Source: Chloroflexota bacterium (GTDB lineage Bacteria > Chloroflexota > Anaerolineae > DUEN01). From it: 53,355 bases of DNA. The notes under the pieces were generated by a model that ran no database searches, was not told the origin of the DNA, and worked only from the letters and a program-made list of their open reading frames with translations. Numbering within the stretch: the first letter of the stretch is position 1; each line of letters begins with the position of its first letter. This document shows positions 1-9,406 of this stretch, piece after piece. The position numbers and the translations under genes are program-made. The DNA is taken from the NCBI GenBank assembly GCA_013152435.1, contig JAADGJ010000046.1, forward strand, positions 1 to 53,355, in the 5' to 3' direction.

Positions 1-596
1 GGATGAGGGCCGTTTTCCCTCGGTCGATGATCAGGGGAATGTCTTGCGTCGGGCGACACGTGGGGTGTTCCTACCACCCCGATTTCCATCATTGACTTTG
101 AAAAAGCCCTGGCTCCTACGAACAGCCGATCTTTCCGATCTTCCTCGTCGCGGGCACGGCTTGGCACAGCGCGACAGGGCTGATTCGCATCTGATGATGC
201 GGCGTGACCTATAATGGGCGAGTTTGGATCGTAATGTGATTTTTAGAGTCCCGGTTTGCTTGTGTTCTTGATTTATGGTATGCTTAACTGACTTCACCAG
301 GGTCAATGCCGACCGGTACTGGTTCGAATGTCCTCTCTCCTGCCATGGCGAATGGGCCTTTTGTGGCCATGAGACCATTGTCCATCCCAAGAGATTTGTG
401 TGTTGCCCGTTTGATGTTCTTTCATGATTGGCCTGATGCTCCATTGTCAGCGATGCCGGAGCCACGCCATGGCGATCTCTGCTGAAATCCTCGATATTCA
501 GGGATGACGAAGGCCATCTACAACAGGGATATATCCGATCGGACTTAGGTGCATAGCGGGTATTTGCCCCTTTCGGTCCGTCACCGCGTGCACCTG
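1..596. other. intergenic, no gene supported
   Basis: No reading frame here has a plausible protein composition, ribosome-binding site and start together. The longest open frame (minus strand, about 31-465) is rich in Arg, His, Ser and Gln and reads like chance coding. I see no tRNA or terminator. The only suggestive signal is the promoter-like element near 256-284. The upstream gene, if any, lies outside the window. Confidence 0.5.
256..284 (+). promoter_or_regulatory. possible extended -10 promoter
   Basis: TTGCTT at 256-261 is followed after 17 bases by TATGCT (279-284), preceded by TGG, giving an extended -10. It points toward the peptide ABC operon but lies about 735 bases upstream of that start, so its target is uncertain. 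Confidence 0.25.
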
Positions 597-760
597 AGAG
601 CGTGTCTGAGAGATGTCATCGCTTCCGCCATGGGGAGGCCCGGAGGGGCCTGCCCCTCCGGAAAAAGCCCTTCCCCCGCCTTTCGCCTGCCGACCTTGGT
701 CCAAACCCCTACGGAGAGGGCCGAGAAGGGCAGGTGCTGGGCAGATTTTCAGACACGCTC
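597..760 (+). mobile_element. MITE-like inverted-repeat element, copy A (164 bp)
   Basis: The element begins with AGAGCGTGTCTGAGA (597-611) and ends with the near-perfect reverse complement TTTTCAGACACGCTC (746-760). The interior carries a G+C-rich palindromic core that recurs at 38.3 kb and 45.5 kb. It has no transposase frame; small open frames across it arise from its low stop content. The flanks (GA and GG) show no target duplication, so this copy looks old or internally deleted. Confidence 0.75.
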
Positions 761-1019
761 GGAACGATGAGCATGGGCACGGTTTCATCCTCCGACGGGT
801 GTGGTCGAGAGGAGATCATTGAGCTGGCTTGACGGTTTTCTGGAGACCTATCAGGAGGAAAAGGAGGTGGCCCGCTTCAAGATCCGATGAATGCTCGACC
901 CATAGCAGCGTCAAGTTGTCCGGTAAAGTGGGGTGCGGCTGACCACCCCGGCCCTTGCGGAGGTGGCTCGGCGGCACCGAGGCGTTCGTCACCCAGCGTT
1001 CACACTTTGGAGGGGACGT
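761..1019. other. leader of the peptide ABC operon
   Basis: This holds no clear gene. One plus frame from 771 to 894 reads like the C-terminal tail of a protein (ending EVARFKIR and a stop at 892-894) but has no credible start, because the mobile element lies just upstream. It could be a gene remnant or chance. The ribosome-binding site GGAGGGG of the next gene is at 1009-1015. Confidence 0.35.
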
Positions 1020-2840
1020 ATGATGACCAAGCGAACTTGGACCATGCTCATCGGAATGATGGTGGCCTTCGGGCTGTTGGTAACCGCCTGTGCCCCCCAG
1101 GCTGCACCCGCCCCACCCGCAGAACAGCCAGCTCCTGAAGAGAAAGCACCCGCGGAGGAACCCGCAGCAGCCCCGGAAGCGGCGGAAGAAGATGCCTACA
1201 TGACGATCTACGGTGAGCGGCTTCCCGAGGATGCTGCGACGTACGATATGCAGATCTACAAGGTGCCCTGCGATATCAAGGGCAACCACATCACCTTCGA
1301 CTTTCAGGTGGCCGTCTACCAGCGGTTCTGCCTGAGCGACCTGTTCCAGGATCAGCTGGTGAACCTGGACAAGGACTTCAACGTGATCCCCGCGTCGGCT
1401 GAGAGCTGGGAGGTCTCCGAGGATGGCTTGACCTGGACCTTCCACATCAAGCCGGGGCTGCAGTGGTCGGATGGTACCCCGCTGACCGCCTATGACTGGG
1501 AAGCCACCTACCAGATGATCGCCAACCCCGAGCATGCCTGGGACTTCGCCTGGTTCTACTCCGGCGTGCTCAAGAACTGGGACGAGATCATTGCGGGTGA
1601 GCTCCCCCCCAGCGAGCTGGGCGTGAAGGCCGTGGACGATCTGACGCTGCAGATCACCACCGAGACCCCGTGGCCTCCTCTGCCGGCGATGATGCAGTTC
1701 TCCTTCGTCATGCAGAAGAAGGCGTTGGAGGAGCATGGCCCGCTGTACAACAGCAACGTGGAGACCTCCGTCTCCGCTGGCCCCTTCATCCTGGACGTGC
1801 TGGAGCCGGGCAAGCGGATCGAGCTGGTGGCCAATCCCATGTACAAGGGATATCGCCAGCCTCGCCTCCAGCGGCTGATCGCCGAATACCGGGATATGAG
1901 CACCGCCTTCGTGGCCTTCCAGAACTATGAGATCGATCAGGTGGGCTACGAGTGGCTCTCCCCGGCCGACTTCGAGATCATCCTCTCGGATCCGGTGCTG
2001 AAGGAGAACTACCTGCGTCACTACGGCGACTTCCGCACGGACTATCTCCTCTTCGACACCTACAACCCGCCCTTCAACGACATCAACGTGCGTAAGGCCT
2101 TCGCCCATGCCGTGGACCGGGAGGCCATCGTCAAGAACGTCTACGGCGAGATCAAGGCCATGCCTGCCTACTCCATGCTGATGCCGGGATACCCCGCGTC
2201 GGACACGGAGGGCAAGCTGAAGGAGTACCAGAAGTACGACTGTGACCTGGCCAAGGAGTACCTGGCCAAGGCCGGTTATCCCAATGGCGAGGGGTTCCCC
2301 AAGCTGGAGATGTGGCTGCGCAATGAGGGCCCGGCCATGCAGGCCGTGTTCCAGGCGGTGGCCGCCTCGATCTCCGAATGTCTGAACATCCAGATCGAGG
2401 TGTCCAACAAGGACTTCAAGGTCTACATGGATGCGCTCAACGCGAAGCCGACTCAGCTCCAGTTCGGCGCCGTGTCCTACGGCATGGACTTCCTGGATCC
2501 CGCCAATCTGCTGGGTATCTGGCTCTCCACCGGGCGCCACTCCTGGAAGAACGACGAGTTCGACCGGATAGTGCGCGAGGCCAGCAGCCTGGTCGGCGAT
2601 CCGGAGAAGCGCAAGGCGATGTTCCAGGAGGCGGAGCGGATCCTGGTGGACGACGTGGGTGGCGTCTTCATCGCTCACCGCTGGCAGGGCGACCTGTTCC
2701 AGCCGTTCATCCAGGGCGATTGTATCCGCGAGCCGGACTCCCAGGGAATCGCCGCCTGGCACTGGGGGAACGACTGGTGCTGGGGCAATATCTACATCTC
2801 CAAGGACGTCTACAACTACGACACGTATCGGGGGAAGTAG
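1020..2840 (+). CDS. peptide-type ABC transporter substrate-binding lipoprotein
   Basis: This is a family-5 (DppA/OppA-like) solute-binding protein of 606 residues, which captures oligopeptides or similar ligands outside the membrane for the permeases encoded next. I chose ATG 1020 because GGAGGGG lies 4 bases upstream and it opens a lipoprotein signal peptide with lipobox LVTAC, Cys24 being the lipid-anchored residue. A Pro/Ala/Glu-rich tether (about residues 25-60) precedes the binding domain. The mid-protein stretch with FHIKPGLQWSDGTPLTAYDW is the typical family signature. A GTG at 933 would only add a non-signal extension. It is the first gene of an operon with two permeases; no ATPase gene follows, so the ATPases must be encoded elsewhere. 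The ligand cannot be told from sequence. Confidence 0.9.
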   Translation: MMTKRTWTMLIGMMVAFGLLVTACAPQAAPAPPAEQPAPEEKAPAEEPAAAPEAAEEDAYMTIYGERLPEDAATYDMQIYKVPCDIKGNHITFDFQVAVYQRFCLSDLFQDQLVNLDKDFNVIPASAESWEVSEDGLTWTFHIKPGLQWSDGTPLTAYDWEATYQMIANPEHAWDFAWFYSGVLKNWDEIIAGELPPSELGVKAVDDLTLQITTETPWPPLPAMMQFSFVMQKKALEEHGPLYNSNVETSVSAGPFILDVLEPGKRIELVANPMYKGYRQPRLQRLIAEYRDMSTAFVAFQNYEIDQVGYEWLSPADFEIILSDPVLKENYLRHYGDFRTDYLLFDTYNPPFNDINVRKAFAHAVDREAIVKNVYGEIKAMPAYSMLMPGYPASDTEGKLKEYQKYDCDLAKEYLAKAGYPNGEGFPKLEMWLRNEGPAMQAVFQAVAASISECLNIQIEVSNKDFKVYMDALNAKPTQLQFGAVSYGMDFLDPANLLGIWLSTGRHSWKNDEFDRIVREASSLVGDPEKRKAMFQEAERILVDDVGGVFIAHRWQGDLFQPFIQGDCIREPDSQGIAAWHWGNDWCWGNIYISKDVYNYDTYRGK

Positions 2841-2855
2841 CGTCCTTTAGCCTGA

Positions 2856-2888
2856 GGCAGGAGTCGGGAGCCACTCCCGGCTCCTGCC
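2856..2888 (+). other. strong hairpin after the binding-protein gene
   Basis: GGCAGGAGTCGGGAG (2856-2870) pairs with CTCCCGGCTCCTGCC (2874-2888) around a 3-base loop, with one G-U pair. No T-run follows, so it is more likely an mRNA 3'-end stabiliser or partial attenuator than a full terminator. It lies in the 68-base gap between the abundant binding protein and the permeases. Confidence 0.7.
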
Positions 2889-2908
2889 GCTCTGCTGTGG
2901 AGTGATGG

Positions 2909-3877
2909 ATGACTCGCTATATTCTCGGCCGGCTGATATCCTTGATCTTCGTCCTCTGGGTCGTTTCTATCATCACCTTCACGCTCATGCATTCGGTGCC
3001 GGGAGGGCCGTTCGATGAGGGGAAGCAGCGGCTCCCTCCGGCGGCGAAGGAGAACCTCCTTCGCAAATACGGGCTGGATCAACCGATCTGGAAGCAGTAC
3101 CTGAAGTACATGTGGAATGCCCTTCATTTCGACTTCGGTGTCCCCTATCAGGTTCCCACTACCACCGTAACCGCCTTGATCGCCAAAACCTGGATCATCA
3201 CGGCCCAGGTGGGGGCGATGACCATCGCGCTGGCGTACGGATTCGGCTTGCTGGCGGGCTTGCTGGCGGCTTACTATCAGAATTCCTGGATCGACAACGT
3301 CGTCACGTTCACGGCCATGTTGGGGATCACGGTGCCCAACTTCGTCGTCGCTCTGTGGCTCATCCTGATCTTCTCCGTGCGGCTCAAGGTGCTGCCATCC
3401 GGCGGATGGAGCGAGCCGGATCACTGGCTGATCCCGGGGGTGTTTTCGAAGGACTGGATCATGCCCGTCGTGGCCTATGCGCTGGCTCCATTCTCTTTGG
3501 TGGCCCGGTACACGCGCTCCAGCGTGGTCGATACCATCCGGTCCGACTACGTGCGCACAGCCCGGGCGAAAGGATTGAAGGAGCGCACCATCCTGATCCG
3601 CCACGTCCTCAAGAACGCCCTGATCCCCATGGTGACGGCGTTGGGGCCGGAGATTCCCAACCTGTTGACCGGCTCGATCTTCATCGAGGCCACCTTCCGG
3701 ATTCCCGGGCTGGGTAAGTACTTTGTAACCAGCACTTTTAATCGTGATTATCCGATGATCATGGCGTTGGTCTTGCTCATCGCGACGTTGTGGGGGATCA
3801 CGTATTTGCTGACGGACATCGTCTATACGTGGATCGATCCACGGGTACGGCTGGGCGGAAGCGAGGGGAGTGTATGA
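2909..3877 (+). CDS. ABC transporter permease, DppB/OppB type
   Basis: This inner-membrane permease of 322 residues belongs to the binding-protein-dependent transport family and forms half of the translocation pore for peptides. The N-terminus ([20 protein letters not shown]) is the conserved first helix of DppB proteins, followed by a periplasmic loop with PGGPFD. Several hydrophobic helices follow. The EAA loop that contacts the ATPase is seen as [19 protein letters not shown] near residue 215, then the family ending [21 protein letters not shown] 2909 follows GGAGTGATGG. The stop overlaps the start of the next gene (ATGA), so the two permeases are translationally coupled. Confidence 0.92.
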   Translation: MTRYILGRLISLIFVLWVVSIITFTLMHSVPGGPFDEGKQRLPPAAKENLLRKYGLDQPIWKQYLKYMWNALHFDFGVPYQVPTTTVTALIAKTWIITAQVGAMTIALAYGFGLLAGLLAAYYQNSWIDNVVTFTAMLGITVPNFVVALWLILIFSVRLKVLPSGGWSEPDHWLIPGVFSKDWIMPVVAYALAPFSLVARYTRSSVVDTIRSDYVRTARAKGLKERTILIRHVLKNALIPMVTALGPEIPNLLTGSIFIEATFRIPGLGKYFVTSTFNRDYPMIMALVLLIATLWGITYLLTDIVYTWIDPRVRLGGSEGSV

Positions 3878-4788
3878 TGGCACATAGCACGACCCAACCC
3901 GTGGAGATCTCCCTGTCGCTGCAAGAGGCCGCTTTGCAGCATCGCAGCCTGTGGCGCGATGCGGTCCGGCGGTTTTTCAGAAATCGCCTGGCGGTTTTGG
4001 GCCTGGTGATCGTCCTGTTCTTCCTGTTCCTGGCGATTTTTGCGGACCTCCTGGCCCCTCATCCCTATGACAAAGTGTATTTCGACAAGGTGTTGCTGTT
4101 CCCCTTTGTGGACCCGGCCTTCCCCTTGGGCACCGATGATGTGGGGCGGGACTATCTGAGCCGGCTGATCTACGGAGCTCGGACCTCCATGACGGTGGGG
4201 TTGACCGTCCAGCTGATCGCCCTGAGCATTGGGGTGCCCTTGGGGGCCTTGGCCGGCTTCCGGGGCGGCAAGACGGACTTCCTGATCTCCCGTCTGATCG
4301 ACGTGATGACCGCCTTCCCCGGCCTGCTCTTCGCTATCTTCCTGATCACCGTCTTCGGCGGGGGGCTGTCGAAGGTGATCCTGGTGCTGGGCTTTACGAG
4401 CTGGGTGGGGATCGCCCGCCTAGTCCGTGGTCAGCTGCTCTCCTTGCGGGAGAAGGAGTACGTGGAGGCGGCGCGTTGTATTGGCGCCTCGGAATGGCAT
4501 ATCATCTTTCGTCATTTGCTGCCCAACTCCCTGACGCCGTTGTTGGTCGCCGTTAGCTTCGGCATTCCGGCGGCTATCTTTGGCGAGGCGGGGTTGAGCT
4601 TCCTGGGGATCGGCATCAACGATCCTCTTCCCAGCTGGGGCAAGATGGTGGGGATTAGCAGCGCTTACGTGCGGGTGTACTGGCACCTCGCGCTCTTCCC
4701 CACGTTGCTGATCGCGCTCACCATGTTGGGGTTCACCTTCGTGGGCGATGGTCTGCGCGACGCGCTAGACCCCCGGCTGCTGGAGTAG
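3874..4788 (+). CDS. ABC transporter permease, DppC/OppC type
   Basis: This second permease subunit of 304 residues pairs with the DppB-like protein. An N-terminal cytoplasmic stretch leads into the first helix (about residues 38-58). The segment [20 protein letters not shown] is the DppC signature, and the EAA loop is [20 protein letters not shown]. The C-terminus [14 protein letters not shown] is also typical. I chose ATG 3874, which overlaps the dppB-like stop and follows GAGGGGAG; a longer frame from 3790 would start deep inside the previous gene. The next gene follows after 52 bases on the same strand. Confidence 0.92.
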   Translation: MMAHSTTQPVEISLSLQEAALQHRSLWRDAVRRFFRNRLAVLGLVIVLFFLFLAIFADLLAPHPYDKVYFDKVLLFPFVDPAFPLGTDDVGRDYLSRLIYGARTSMTVGLTVQLIALSIGVPLGALAGFRGGKTDFLISRLIDVMTAFPGLLFAIFLITVFGGGLSKVILVLGFTSWVGIARLVRGQLLSLREKEYVEAARCIGASEWHIIFRHLLPNSLTPLLVAVSFGIPAAIFGEAGLSFLGIGINDPLPSWGKMVGISSAYVRVYWHLALFPTLLIALTMLGFTFVGDGLRDALDPRLLE

Positions 4789-4840
4789 GAGAATGCGATC
4801 GGAGTCCCCCAGGCTCAGATCATCGTGAGAGAGGCGGGAT

Positions 4841-5311
4841 ATGAGAGAAAGATATCGCAGGCGGTGGATGCTTGTTCTTGTCTTGATTGCTGCAGGCTTG
4901 GTCCTGCTGGCTTGTGGCGCGCGTGAGCGGGCGACCGAGCAAGCAGGGGAGAAGGCTGCCCAGCTGGCGGGCGTCACGCCGTTGCCGACCCATGTATTCG
5001 AGCAGCCTACGACGATCATCACGGTGGCTGCCACGCCTACCGAAGAGATAGACCTGGAGCGGGGCAAGCGGCTCTACGAGAATCGGGGCTGTGCGGATTG
5101 CCATGGCGCTCAGGGCGAGGGCGTGGAGGGCAAGGCGAAGGGCCTGGCCGGGACCCAGCTGACGGAGGAGGAGTTTACGGATATCCTCCGCACCGGTGGA
5201 GACGGTGAGCTCGGGAACGAGCATCTTTATGGCCTCTACGGTCCGCAGGCCATCAGCATTTCTGGGATGAAGGCGCTCTATGCCTACGTCAAGTCGTTCC
5301 CGACGCAATAA
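4841..5311 (+). CDS. monoheme cytochrome c lipoprotein
   Basis: This is a small class-I cytochrome c of 156 residues, anchored on the outer face of the membrane, that carries electrons in respiration. The signal peptide is Arg-rich at the start and ends in lipobox LLAC with Cys25. A Thr/Pro-containing tether of about 40 residues follows. The heme site is CADCH (Cys84, Cys87, His88), and Met143 in the C-terminal helix (SGMKALYAYV) is the likely sixth ligand. It follows the peptide permease by 52 bases and overlaps the next gene by 32 bases, so the latter pair is probably co-translated. The redox partner cannot be inferred, and no oxidase or other respiratory gene is in the window. Confidence 0.85.
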   Translation: MRERYRRRWMLVLVLIAAGLVLLACGARERATEQAGEKAAQLAGVTPLPTHVFEQPTTIITVAATPTEEIDLERGKRLYENRGCADCHGAQGEGVEGKAKGLAGTQLTEEEFTDILRTGGDGELGNEHLYGLYGPQAISISGMKALYAYVKSFPTQ

Positions 5312-5843
5312 GCGCCGCAGGAGGACCACGCGATCGCCCTGGATCGGCCGTGGGCTGATCCTGATGCTGGCTGTGGGGCTGATCGTCATCTTGTGGATGA
5401 GCCTGTACGTGCCCGGGCGGTCGCTCTTCACGATGCCCACGCCCGGCACACCCCTGGCGGGGGGGACGCCATACCCCGGCGTGGCGGCCACCGTAACCGC
5501 AGTGCGCCGGCTGCCCACGCTATCCGCCGAACAGGCGCGCCCTTATAATGAGATCAGCGCGCTGGTCCGCCAATGCGGCGAATTCCACCCCAATCGGCAG
5601 CGTGCGATCCTCCAGCACATGGCCTGGCTCACCCATCCCTCTGATGTGCCGGTGGAGCTCATCTCGATCTATGGTGATCAGTGGCCTACCCGACTGGTGT
5701 TCGGCGCCGCGTATCTGACGGCGGTCGAGTGGAAGGAGTCGGGGAGGAAGCAGGAGTCCTGTTTGATCCCGGTGGGAACCCGGCTGAATGCGTTGCTGGT
5801 CGAGATGGGCGAAGAGCCGCTCAGCGACTTTCAGGAGTTTTGA
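5280..5843 (+). CDS. membrane-anchored protein of unknown function
   Basis: I do not recognise a family for this 187-residue protein. It begins with a very basic cytoplasmic segment (RRNKRRRR at residues 8-15), then one transmembrane helix at about 25-43, a Thr/Pro/Gly-rich outer linker (about 50-80) and a compact C-terminal domain of about 100 residues with Cys99 and Cys161, which could form a disulfide if exported. It starts inside the cytochrome gene (ATG 5280, GAAGG upstream) and the overlap suggests that the two proteins act together, perhaps as an electron-transfer accessory; that is inference. A good terminator follows at 5886. Confidence 0.65.
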   Translation: MPTSSRSRRNKRRRRTTRSPWIGRGLILMLAVGLIVILWMSLYVPGRSLFTMPTPGTPLAGGTPYPGVAATVTAVRRLPTLSAEQARPYNEISALVRQCGEFHPNRQRAILQHMAWLTHPSDVPVELISIYGDQWPTRLVFGAAYLTAVEWKESGRKQESCLIPVGTRLNALLVEMGEEPLSDFQEF

Positions 5844-5885
5844 TCGCCCCTACGGACGAGTGACGGATCTCCCTCTTCGGCAGGA

Positions 5886-5928
5886 AGGCTCTGCGAGCGT
5901 GATATCCCCTCGCAGAGCCTTTTTCTTT
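5886..5928 (+). terminator. intrinsic terminator of the ABC/cytochrome operon
   Basis: AGGCTCTGCGAG (5886-5897) pairs perfectly with CTCGCAGAGCCT (5909-5920) and is followed by TTTTCTTT. The 12-bp stem plus T-run is a standard Rho-independent terminator. Confidence 0.9.
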
Positions 5929-5968
5929 GCATGACCTGCCGGTGGCGTGCCTTTTTTCGGTGGAAGTC

Positions 5969-6006
5969 GGGGGAGGTGTGGTGGGGGCCTCTCCTCCACG
6001 GAAATC
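5969..6006 (-). repeat. degraded MITE fragment (inverted)
   Basis: GGGGGAGGTGTGGTGGGGGC and the bases after it, ending CCTCCACGGAAATC, match the reverse complement of the interior of the full element at 38312-38571 (about 38473-38510). No terminal repeat survives. Confidence 0.5.
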
Positions 6007-6044
6007 TCTCTGCTACCGGGCCGGTAGGCAGGAAGGCGTATTGA

Positions 6045-6053
6045 TGGTATAAT
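6045..6053 (+). promoter_or_regulatory. extended -10 promoter for the two-component genes
   Basis: TGGTATAAT at 6045-6053 is a perfect extended -10. No good -35 hexamer is visible at the usual distance. It lies about 185 bases upstream of the histidine kinase start. Confidence 0.5.
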
Positions 6054-6237
6054 GTATGTAGAGACGATCACATACTTGTCGTGTATTTGTTGGGTCTATC
6101 ACACACGGCCTTCTTGCGCTTCCCTGCTGTCCGCATCACCGGCGCCCGTCATGCTTTCCACCCAATTCTCCGCATCTCATAGCGCTTCATCGCCTGTGGC
6201 GTCAGTTTGAAGGGCGTGCTGGGTGGGGGAGGAAAAG

Positions 6238-7878
6238 GTGGCGGGCATGCAGATGGGCTCCCTTTGCCTGATCTGTGGCTTCGCCCTGTTCATCACTGGG
6301 TTGGCGACCTTCGTGATGGGACAGGCGATCCTCCTTTCCTTGCCTCGTAGTCACCGTCTCCCATTGGCCCGACAGCTTCGTTACCTAGGGGCCTTCGCCC
6401 TGGTGCAGAGCCTGGCGACCTGGGTAAGCGTGGCGTTGCTTTGGGGACTGGTGAGTGGGGCGGCGGTTTGCTATATCCAGATCGGCCTCTCTGCGATCGC
6501 CGCCACGCTGCTGGCGCGGTTCGGCTGCGAGATCCTCTCGCGGCGCACCCGTCGCTATACTCTGTGCGTGCGGAGCATACCGTTCGCGCTGGGCGTGATC
6601 TGCCTGGTCATTGTGCTGGCAGAGGCGCTTGTGTGGACTCGGGACGGGATCGCTCAACTTCTGACGATGGGAGGGCTGTACCTGCCCGGCGTGGCGTTGG
6701 CCGCGTTGGCTTTCTCCACCCTGCGGGCGGAGCTGCGGGCGATGGGCCTGGATAGCTCCGATCGAGATGCCCGATTCGTCTCTGCCTCGTTCGTTTTGCA
6801 CGCCGTGGTCGTCGGGTCGATGGTCCTGCCGGCCGATTCACTGGTCGCGTGGCGAGGCTTTTCATCTCACCACTATATGGCGACGCTGGCGAATGTGATG
6901 TTGCCGCTGACTGTCTTGCTCCTGTCCGTCGGTGTTTTGCGCTTCCTGCGCTTCTTTGATCTGGAGACGCAGCGATATATCGAATCGCTGGAACAGGAGC
7001 GTCTGGATGCGCTCAGGAGGGCTGAGGAGACGCAGGCACGGCTGATGCAGGAGATCGCCTACCTGGGGACGCAGTTGGAGTCGGTAGCCCGGCGACGCGC
7101 TCGACGAGCGCTGTCGGATGATCAGGACCTTGCCCGATGGCGGGAGGGCCTCCAGGCTGTGGCCATCGCCCAGGAGCGCGAGCGCATTAGCCAGGAATTG
7201 CATGATGGGATCGCCCAACTGGTGGGCTATATCGATCTTCGGATCCAGTTGGCCCGTCGCTCCCTGCTGGCGGGGAGGATGTCGGAGGTGGCTGTCGCCC
7301 TGCAGGAGGTGGAGATCATGACTCAAAGGATGCAGGGTGAGATCCGTGAGGCCATTTTGGGGTTGCGTTGCGGGGGAGCGTCAAGTGACATGGTGGTGTG
7401 TCTCAGCGAGTACCTGAAGGACTTTCAGGAGCGTTGGGGGATCGTGGTGGAGCTGTCGATTGAGGATGCGGATGCGTTGGTGTTGTCGTCTTTGGCGGAG
7501 CTTCAGCTCCTGCGCGTGATCCAGGAGGCGTTGAGGAATGTGCGCCAGCACGCCGCGGCGCGACATGTCTGGATCACGTTTCGGGTGGATGGCGGCATGG
7601 TAGTGGTGGCGATCGAGGATGATGGGAAGGGATTCAGACCTGATGAGGTACAGAGTGGGCACTTTGGCCTGCGGTTGATGCAGGAGCGGTGTGAAAGTGT
7701 CGGGGGAACGCTGCGCGTGGAGAGCGTCCTTGGTAGGGGGACCAGGGTGGAGGCGCGATTGCCTTTGCACACGTGTGGCGAGGAGGAGGGACTCCATGAA
7801 ACCGATCTCTGTCCTGATCGTGGACGATCACGCCCTCTTTCGTCAGGGATTGATCAACCTGCTGGCTGGATTCGATGA
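6238..7878 (+). CDS. sensor histidine kinase, NarL/HisKA_3 type, membrane bound
   Basis: This protein autophosphorylates on His and passes the phosphate to the response regulator encoded next. About seven hydrophobic segments fill the first 235 residues and form an integral-membrane sensor with no recognised ligand. A coiled coil (about 240-290) leads to the HisKA_3 box [18 protein letters not shown], with phospho-accepting His at residue 322 from the GTG 6238 start. The HATPase domain shows the N box ([10 protein letters not shown]), the G1 box (EDDGKGF) and a late Gly-rich segment ([20 protein letters not shown]). GTG 6238 has GGGGAGGAAAA upstream; GTG 6223 and ATG 6247 are alternatives. 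The last 83 bases overlap the regulator gene, giving a tail unlike any ATPase domain. Confidence 0.9.
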   Translation: MAGMQMGSLCLICGFALFITGLATFVMGQAILLSLPRSHRLPLARQLRYLGAFALVQSLATWVSVALLWGLVSGAAVCYIQIGLSAIAATLLARFGCEILSRRTRRYTLCVRSIPFALGVICLVIVLAEALVWTRDGIAQLLTMGGLYLPGVALAALAFSTLRAELRAMGLDSSDRDARFVSASFVLHAVVVGSMVLPADSLVAWRGFSSHHYMATLANVMLPLTVLLLSVGVLRFLRFFDLETQRYIESLEQERLDALRRAEETQARLMQEIAYLGTQLESVARRRARRALSDDQDLARWREGLQAVAIAQERERISQELHDGIAQLVGYIDLRIQLARRSLLAGRMSEVAVALQEVEIMTQRMQGEIREAILGLRCGGASSDMVVCLSEYLKDFQERWGIVVELSIEDADALVLSSLAELQLLRVIQEALRNVRQHAAARHVWITFRVDGGMVVVAIEDDGKGFRPDEVQSGHFGLRLMQERCESVGGTLRVESVLGRGTRVEARLPLHTCGEEEGLHETDLCPDRGRSRPLSSGIDQPAGWIR

Positions 7879-8461
7879 GGTTCGTGTGGTGGGCGAGGCG
7901 TCCTCGGCGTTAGAGGCGCTTGTTGCGGTTCGGCGGCTGCATCCCGACGTGATACTGATGGATATCCGTATGCCTGGGGCATCCGCTTTTCCGGTGATCC
8001 GGCGGATCAAGCAAGAACTGCCCGAGGTGCGGGTGGTCATCCTGACGATGTCAGAGGCCGCCGAGGACCTCTTCGAGTCGATCCGGGCCGGTGCCGAGGG
8101 GTACATCCTGAAGGACACTCGGGTGGAGGATCTCGTGCGCATGCTCATGGGACTCTTCCGGGGCGAGACTCCGATCTCGGGCGTCATGGCGACCAAGATG
8201 TTGAAAAAACTCGCCTGCCAGGCCGAGCGGGAGGGCCGATCTTCAGGCTCTGATGAGTTGACCGAGCGTGAGCGGGAGGTGCTGGCCCTGGTAGCGAGGG
8301 GGGCGTCGAACCCGGAGATCGCTTGTCAGTTGCATATCAGCGAGAACACCGTCAAGAAGCACTTGCGGAACATCCTGAGCAAGCTCCATCTCCGGAATCG
8401 GGTGGAGGCTGCGATCTACGCGTTGAGAGAGGATCTGATCACCGGGACGCATTTGGAGTGA
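7796..8461 (+). CDS. response regulator, NarL/FixJ family with LuxR-type HTH
   Basis: This is the DNA-binding partner of the kinase, 221 residues. The receiver domain has the acidic pair Asp10/Asp11, phospho-acceptor Asp56 in ILMDIRMPG, and Lys106 in GYILKDT. The C-terminal LuxR helix-turn-helix (about residues 153-215) starts [20 protein letters not shown] and contains the recognition segment [18 protein letters not shown] chose ATG 7796 (GAGGAGGGACTCC upstream), which makes the gene begin inside the kinase gene and implies translational coupling. The regulon cannot be predicted; the promoter of the CBS gene 340 bases downstream is one possible target. Confidence 0.93.
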   Translation: MKPISVLIVDDHALFRQGLINLLAGFDEVRVVGEASSALEALVAVRRLHPDVILMDIRMPGASAFPVIRRIKQELPEVRVVILTMSEAAEDLFESIRAGAEGYILKDTRVEDLVRMLMGLFRGETPISGVMATKMLKKLACQAEREGRSSGSDELTEREREVLALVARGASNPEIACQLHISENTVKKHLRNILSKLHLRNRVEAAIYALREDLITGTHLE

Positions 8462-8553
8462 GGCGTGCGAGGGGTGGACAGGCAGAGGGGGCCCTGCTGG
8501 GATGCCTTGCGTAAACTTGGCGGCTGACGAATACGCCTTTTTGAGCCACCCTG

Positions 8554-8562
8554 TGGTATACT
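8554..8562 (+). promoter_or_regulatory. extended -10 promoter for the CBS-pair gene
   Basis: TGGTATACT at 8554-8562 is an extended -10 about 148 bases before the next start. TTGAGC lies only 10 bases upstream and is not at -35 spacing. The 248-base gap holds no gene. Confidence 0.45.
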
Positions 8563-8709
8563 TTTGGGTACCTGATCTGGTTGCGAAGGGGAATAGCCAT
8601 ATCAGGGGAGAGGGGCTAAAATGGGGTGGGGCAATCATGAGCTCTTTCGGCCCGGCAGGGTCTATCCTTTGCATCTGAAAAGTCCAATGCATCGAGGAAG
8701 GAGGATATC

Positions 8710-9153
8710 ATGAAATTGGTCCGGGATATCTTACAAACGAAGGGGTATGATGTCTGGTCTGTCTCGCCGGACGCCATGGTCTATGAAGCCCTTCAGGTGA
8801 TGGCGGATAAGAATATCGGCGCCGTCCTCGTACTGGAAGATGGGGAGGTGGTCGGGATCTTTTCGGAGCGGGACTACGCCCGGAAGGTGATCCTGGAAGG
8901 CCGGTCTTCGTTGAACACACCGGTGCGGGAGATCATGACGTCCAAGGTGTACTATGTGCATCCTGGGCAATCCCTGGAGGAGTGCATGGCGCTGATGACG
9001 GAGAAGCACATCCGGCATCTTCCCGTGCTCGAGAATGGTCGGCTGATCGGCATTATCTCCATCGGTGATGTGGTCAAGGCGATTATCTCGGATCAGAAGG
9101 TCACCATTCAGCAGCTTGAAAATTATATTTTGGGGCGCGGGTATGGACAGTAA
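8710..9153 (+). CDS. CBS-domain-pair protein
   Basis: This 147-residue protein consists of two CBS domains (about 8-64 and 74-130), a module that binds adenine nucleotides such as AMP, ATP or SAM and usually regulates a partner. Seen in the sequence are the paired motifs GAVLVLEDGEVVGIFSERDY and RHLPVLENGRLIGIISIGDV, with (S/G)xxD ends typical of nucleotide-binding CBS pairs. The N-terminus (MKLVRDILQTKG) and size match the stand-alone CBS proteins often annotated as inosine-5'-monophosphate dehydrogenase related; it has no IMPDH catalytic domain. ATG 8710 follows GGAAGGAGG. It is monocistronic: promoter upstream and terminator at 9253. Confidence 0.9.
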   Translation: MKLVRDILQTKGYDVWSVSPDAMVYEALQVMADKNIGAVLVLEDGEVVGIFSERDYARKVILEGRSSLNTPVREIMTSKVYYVHPGQSLEECMALMTEKHIRHLPVLENGRLIGIISIGDVVKAIISDQKVTIQQLENYILGRGYGQ

Positions 9154-9252
9154 CGGGAGTCGTGTGATCCCAAACCCGTGGGGCCTCCCCTGAGGCGATG
9201 GCGATGGATCCTTCATTTGCGTCGCCATTTCGCATATACGAGTATCCTTTTG

Positions 9253-9276
9253 GGCCATCGCAAGATGGCCTTTTTT
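9253..9276 (+). terminator. intrinsic terminator of the CBS-pair gene
   Basis: GGCCATC (9253-9259), loop GCAA (a GNRA tetraloop) and GATGGCC (9264-9270) are followed by six T. A compact, strong terminator. Confidence 0.9.
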
Positions 9277-9406
9277 GATACCCCGGAATGGTCATCATGG
9301 GGCTGGCGGCAGGGCCGGTTGAGTCATAAATTAGGATGAGAGGATGAGCTTGGCGCTGGATCGCTCGTTATGATGGCCAGATCGCTTATGGGAAAGGAGT
9401 GGGCCA

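Noticed and set aside
31-465. Possible minus-strand gene at the left edge.
   Set aside because: Composition is not protein-like, there is no convincing start signal and no recognisable motif.
549-832. Small overlapping frames across the first MITE copy.
   Set aside because: They come from the repeat itself; equivalent frames in the other copies differ and share no conserved protein.
771-894. Short plus-strand reading frame ending EVARFKIR before the peptide operon.
   Set aside because: It looks like a gene tail but has no start and is only about 40 codons; it is too weak to annotate as a gene or pseudogene.
816-2762. Long open frame on the minus strand opposite the peptide-binding-protein gene (648 codons).
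   Set aside because: It is antisense to a clear lipoprotein gene, has low-complexity His/Gly/Leu/Val composition, and no ribosome-binding site. It reflects G+C-rich third positions.
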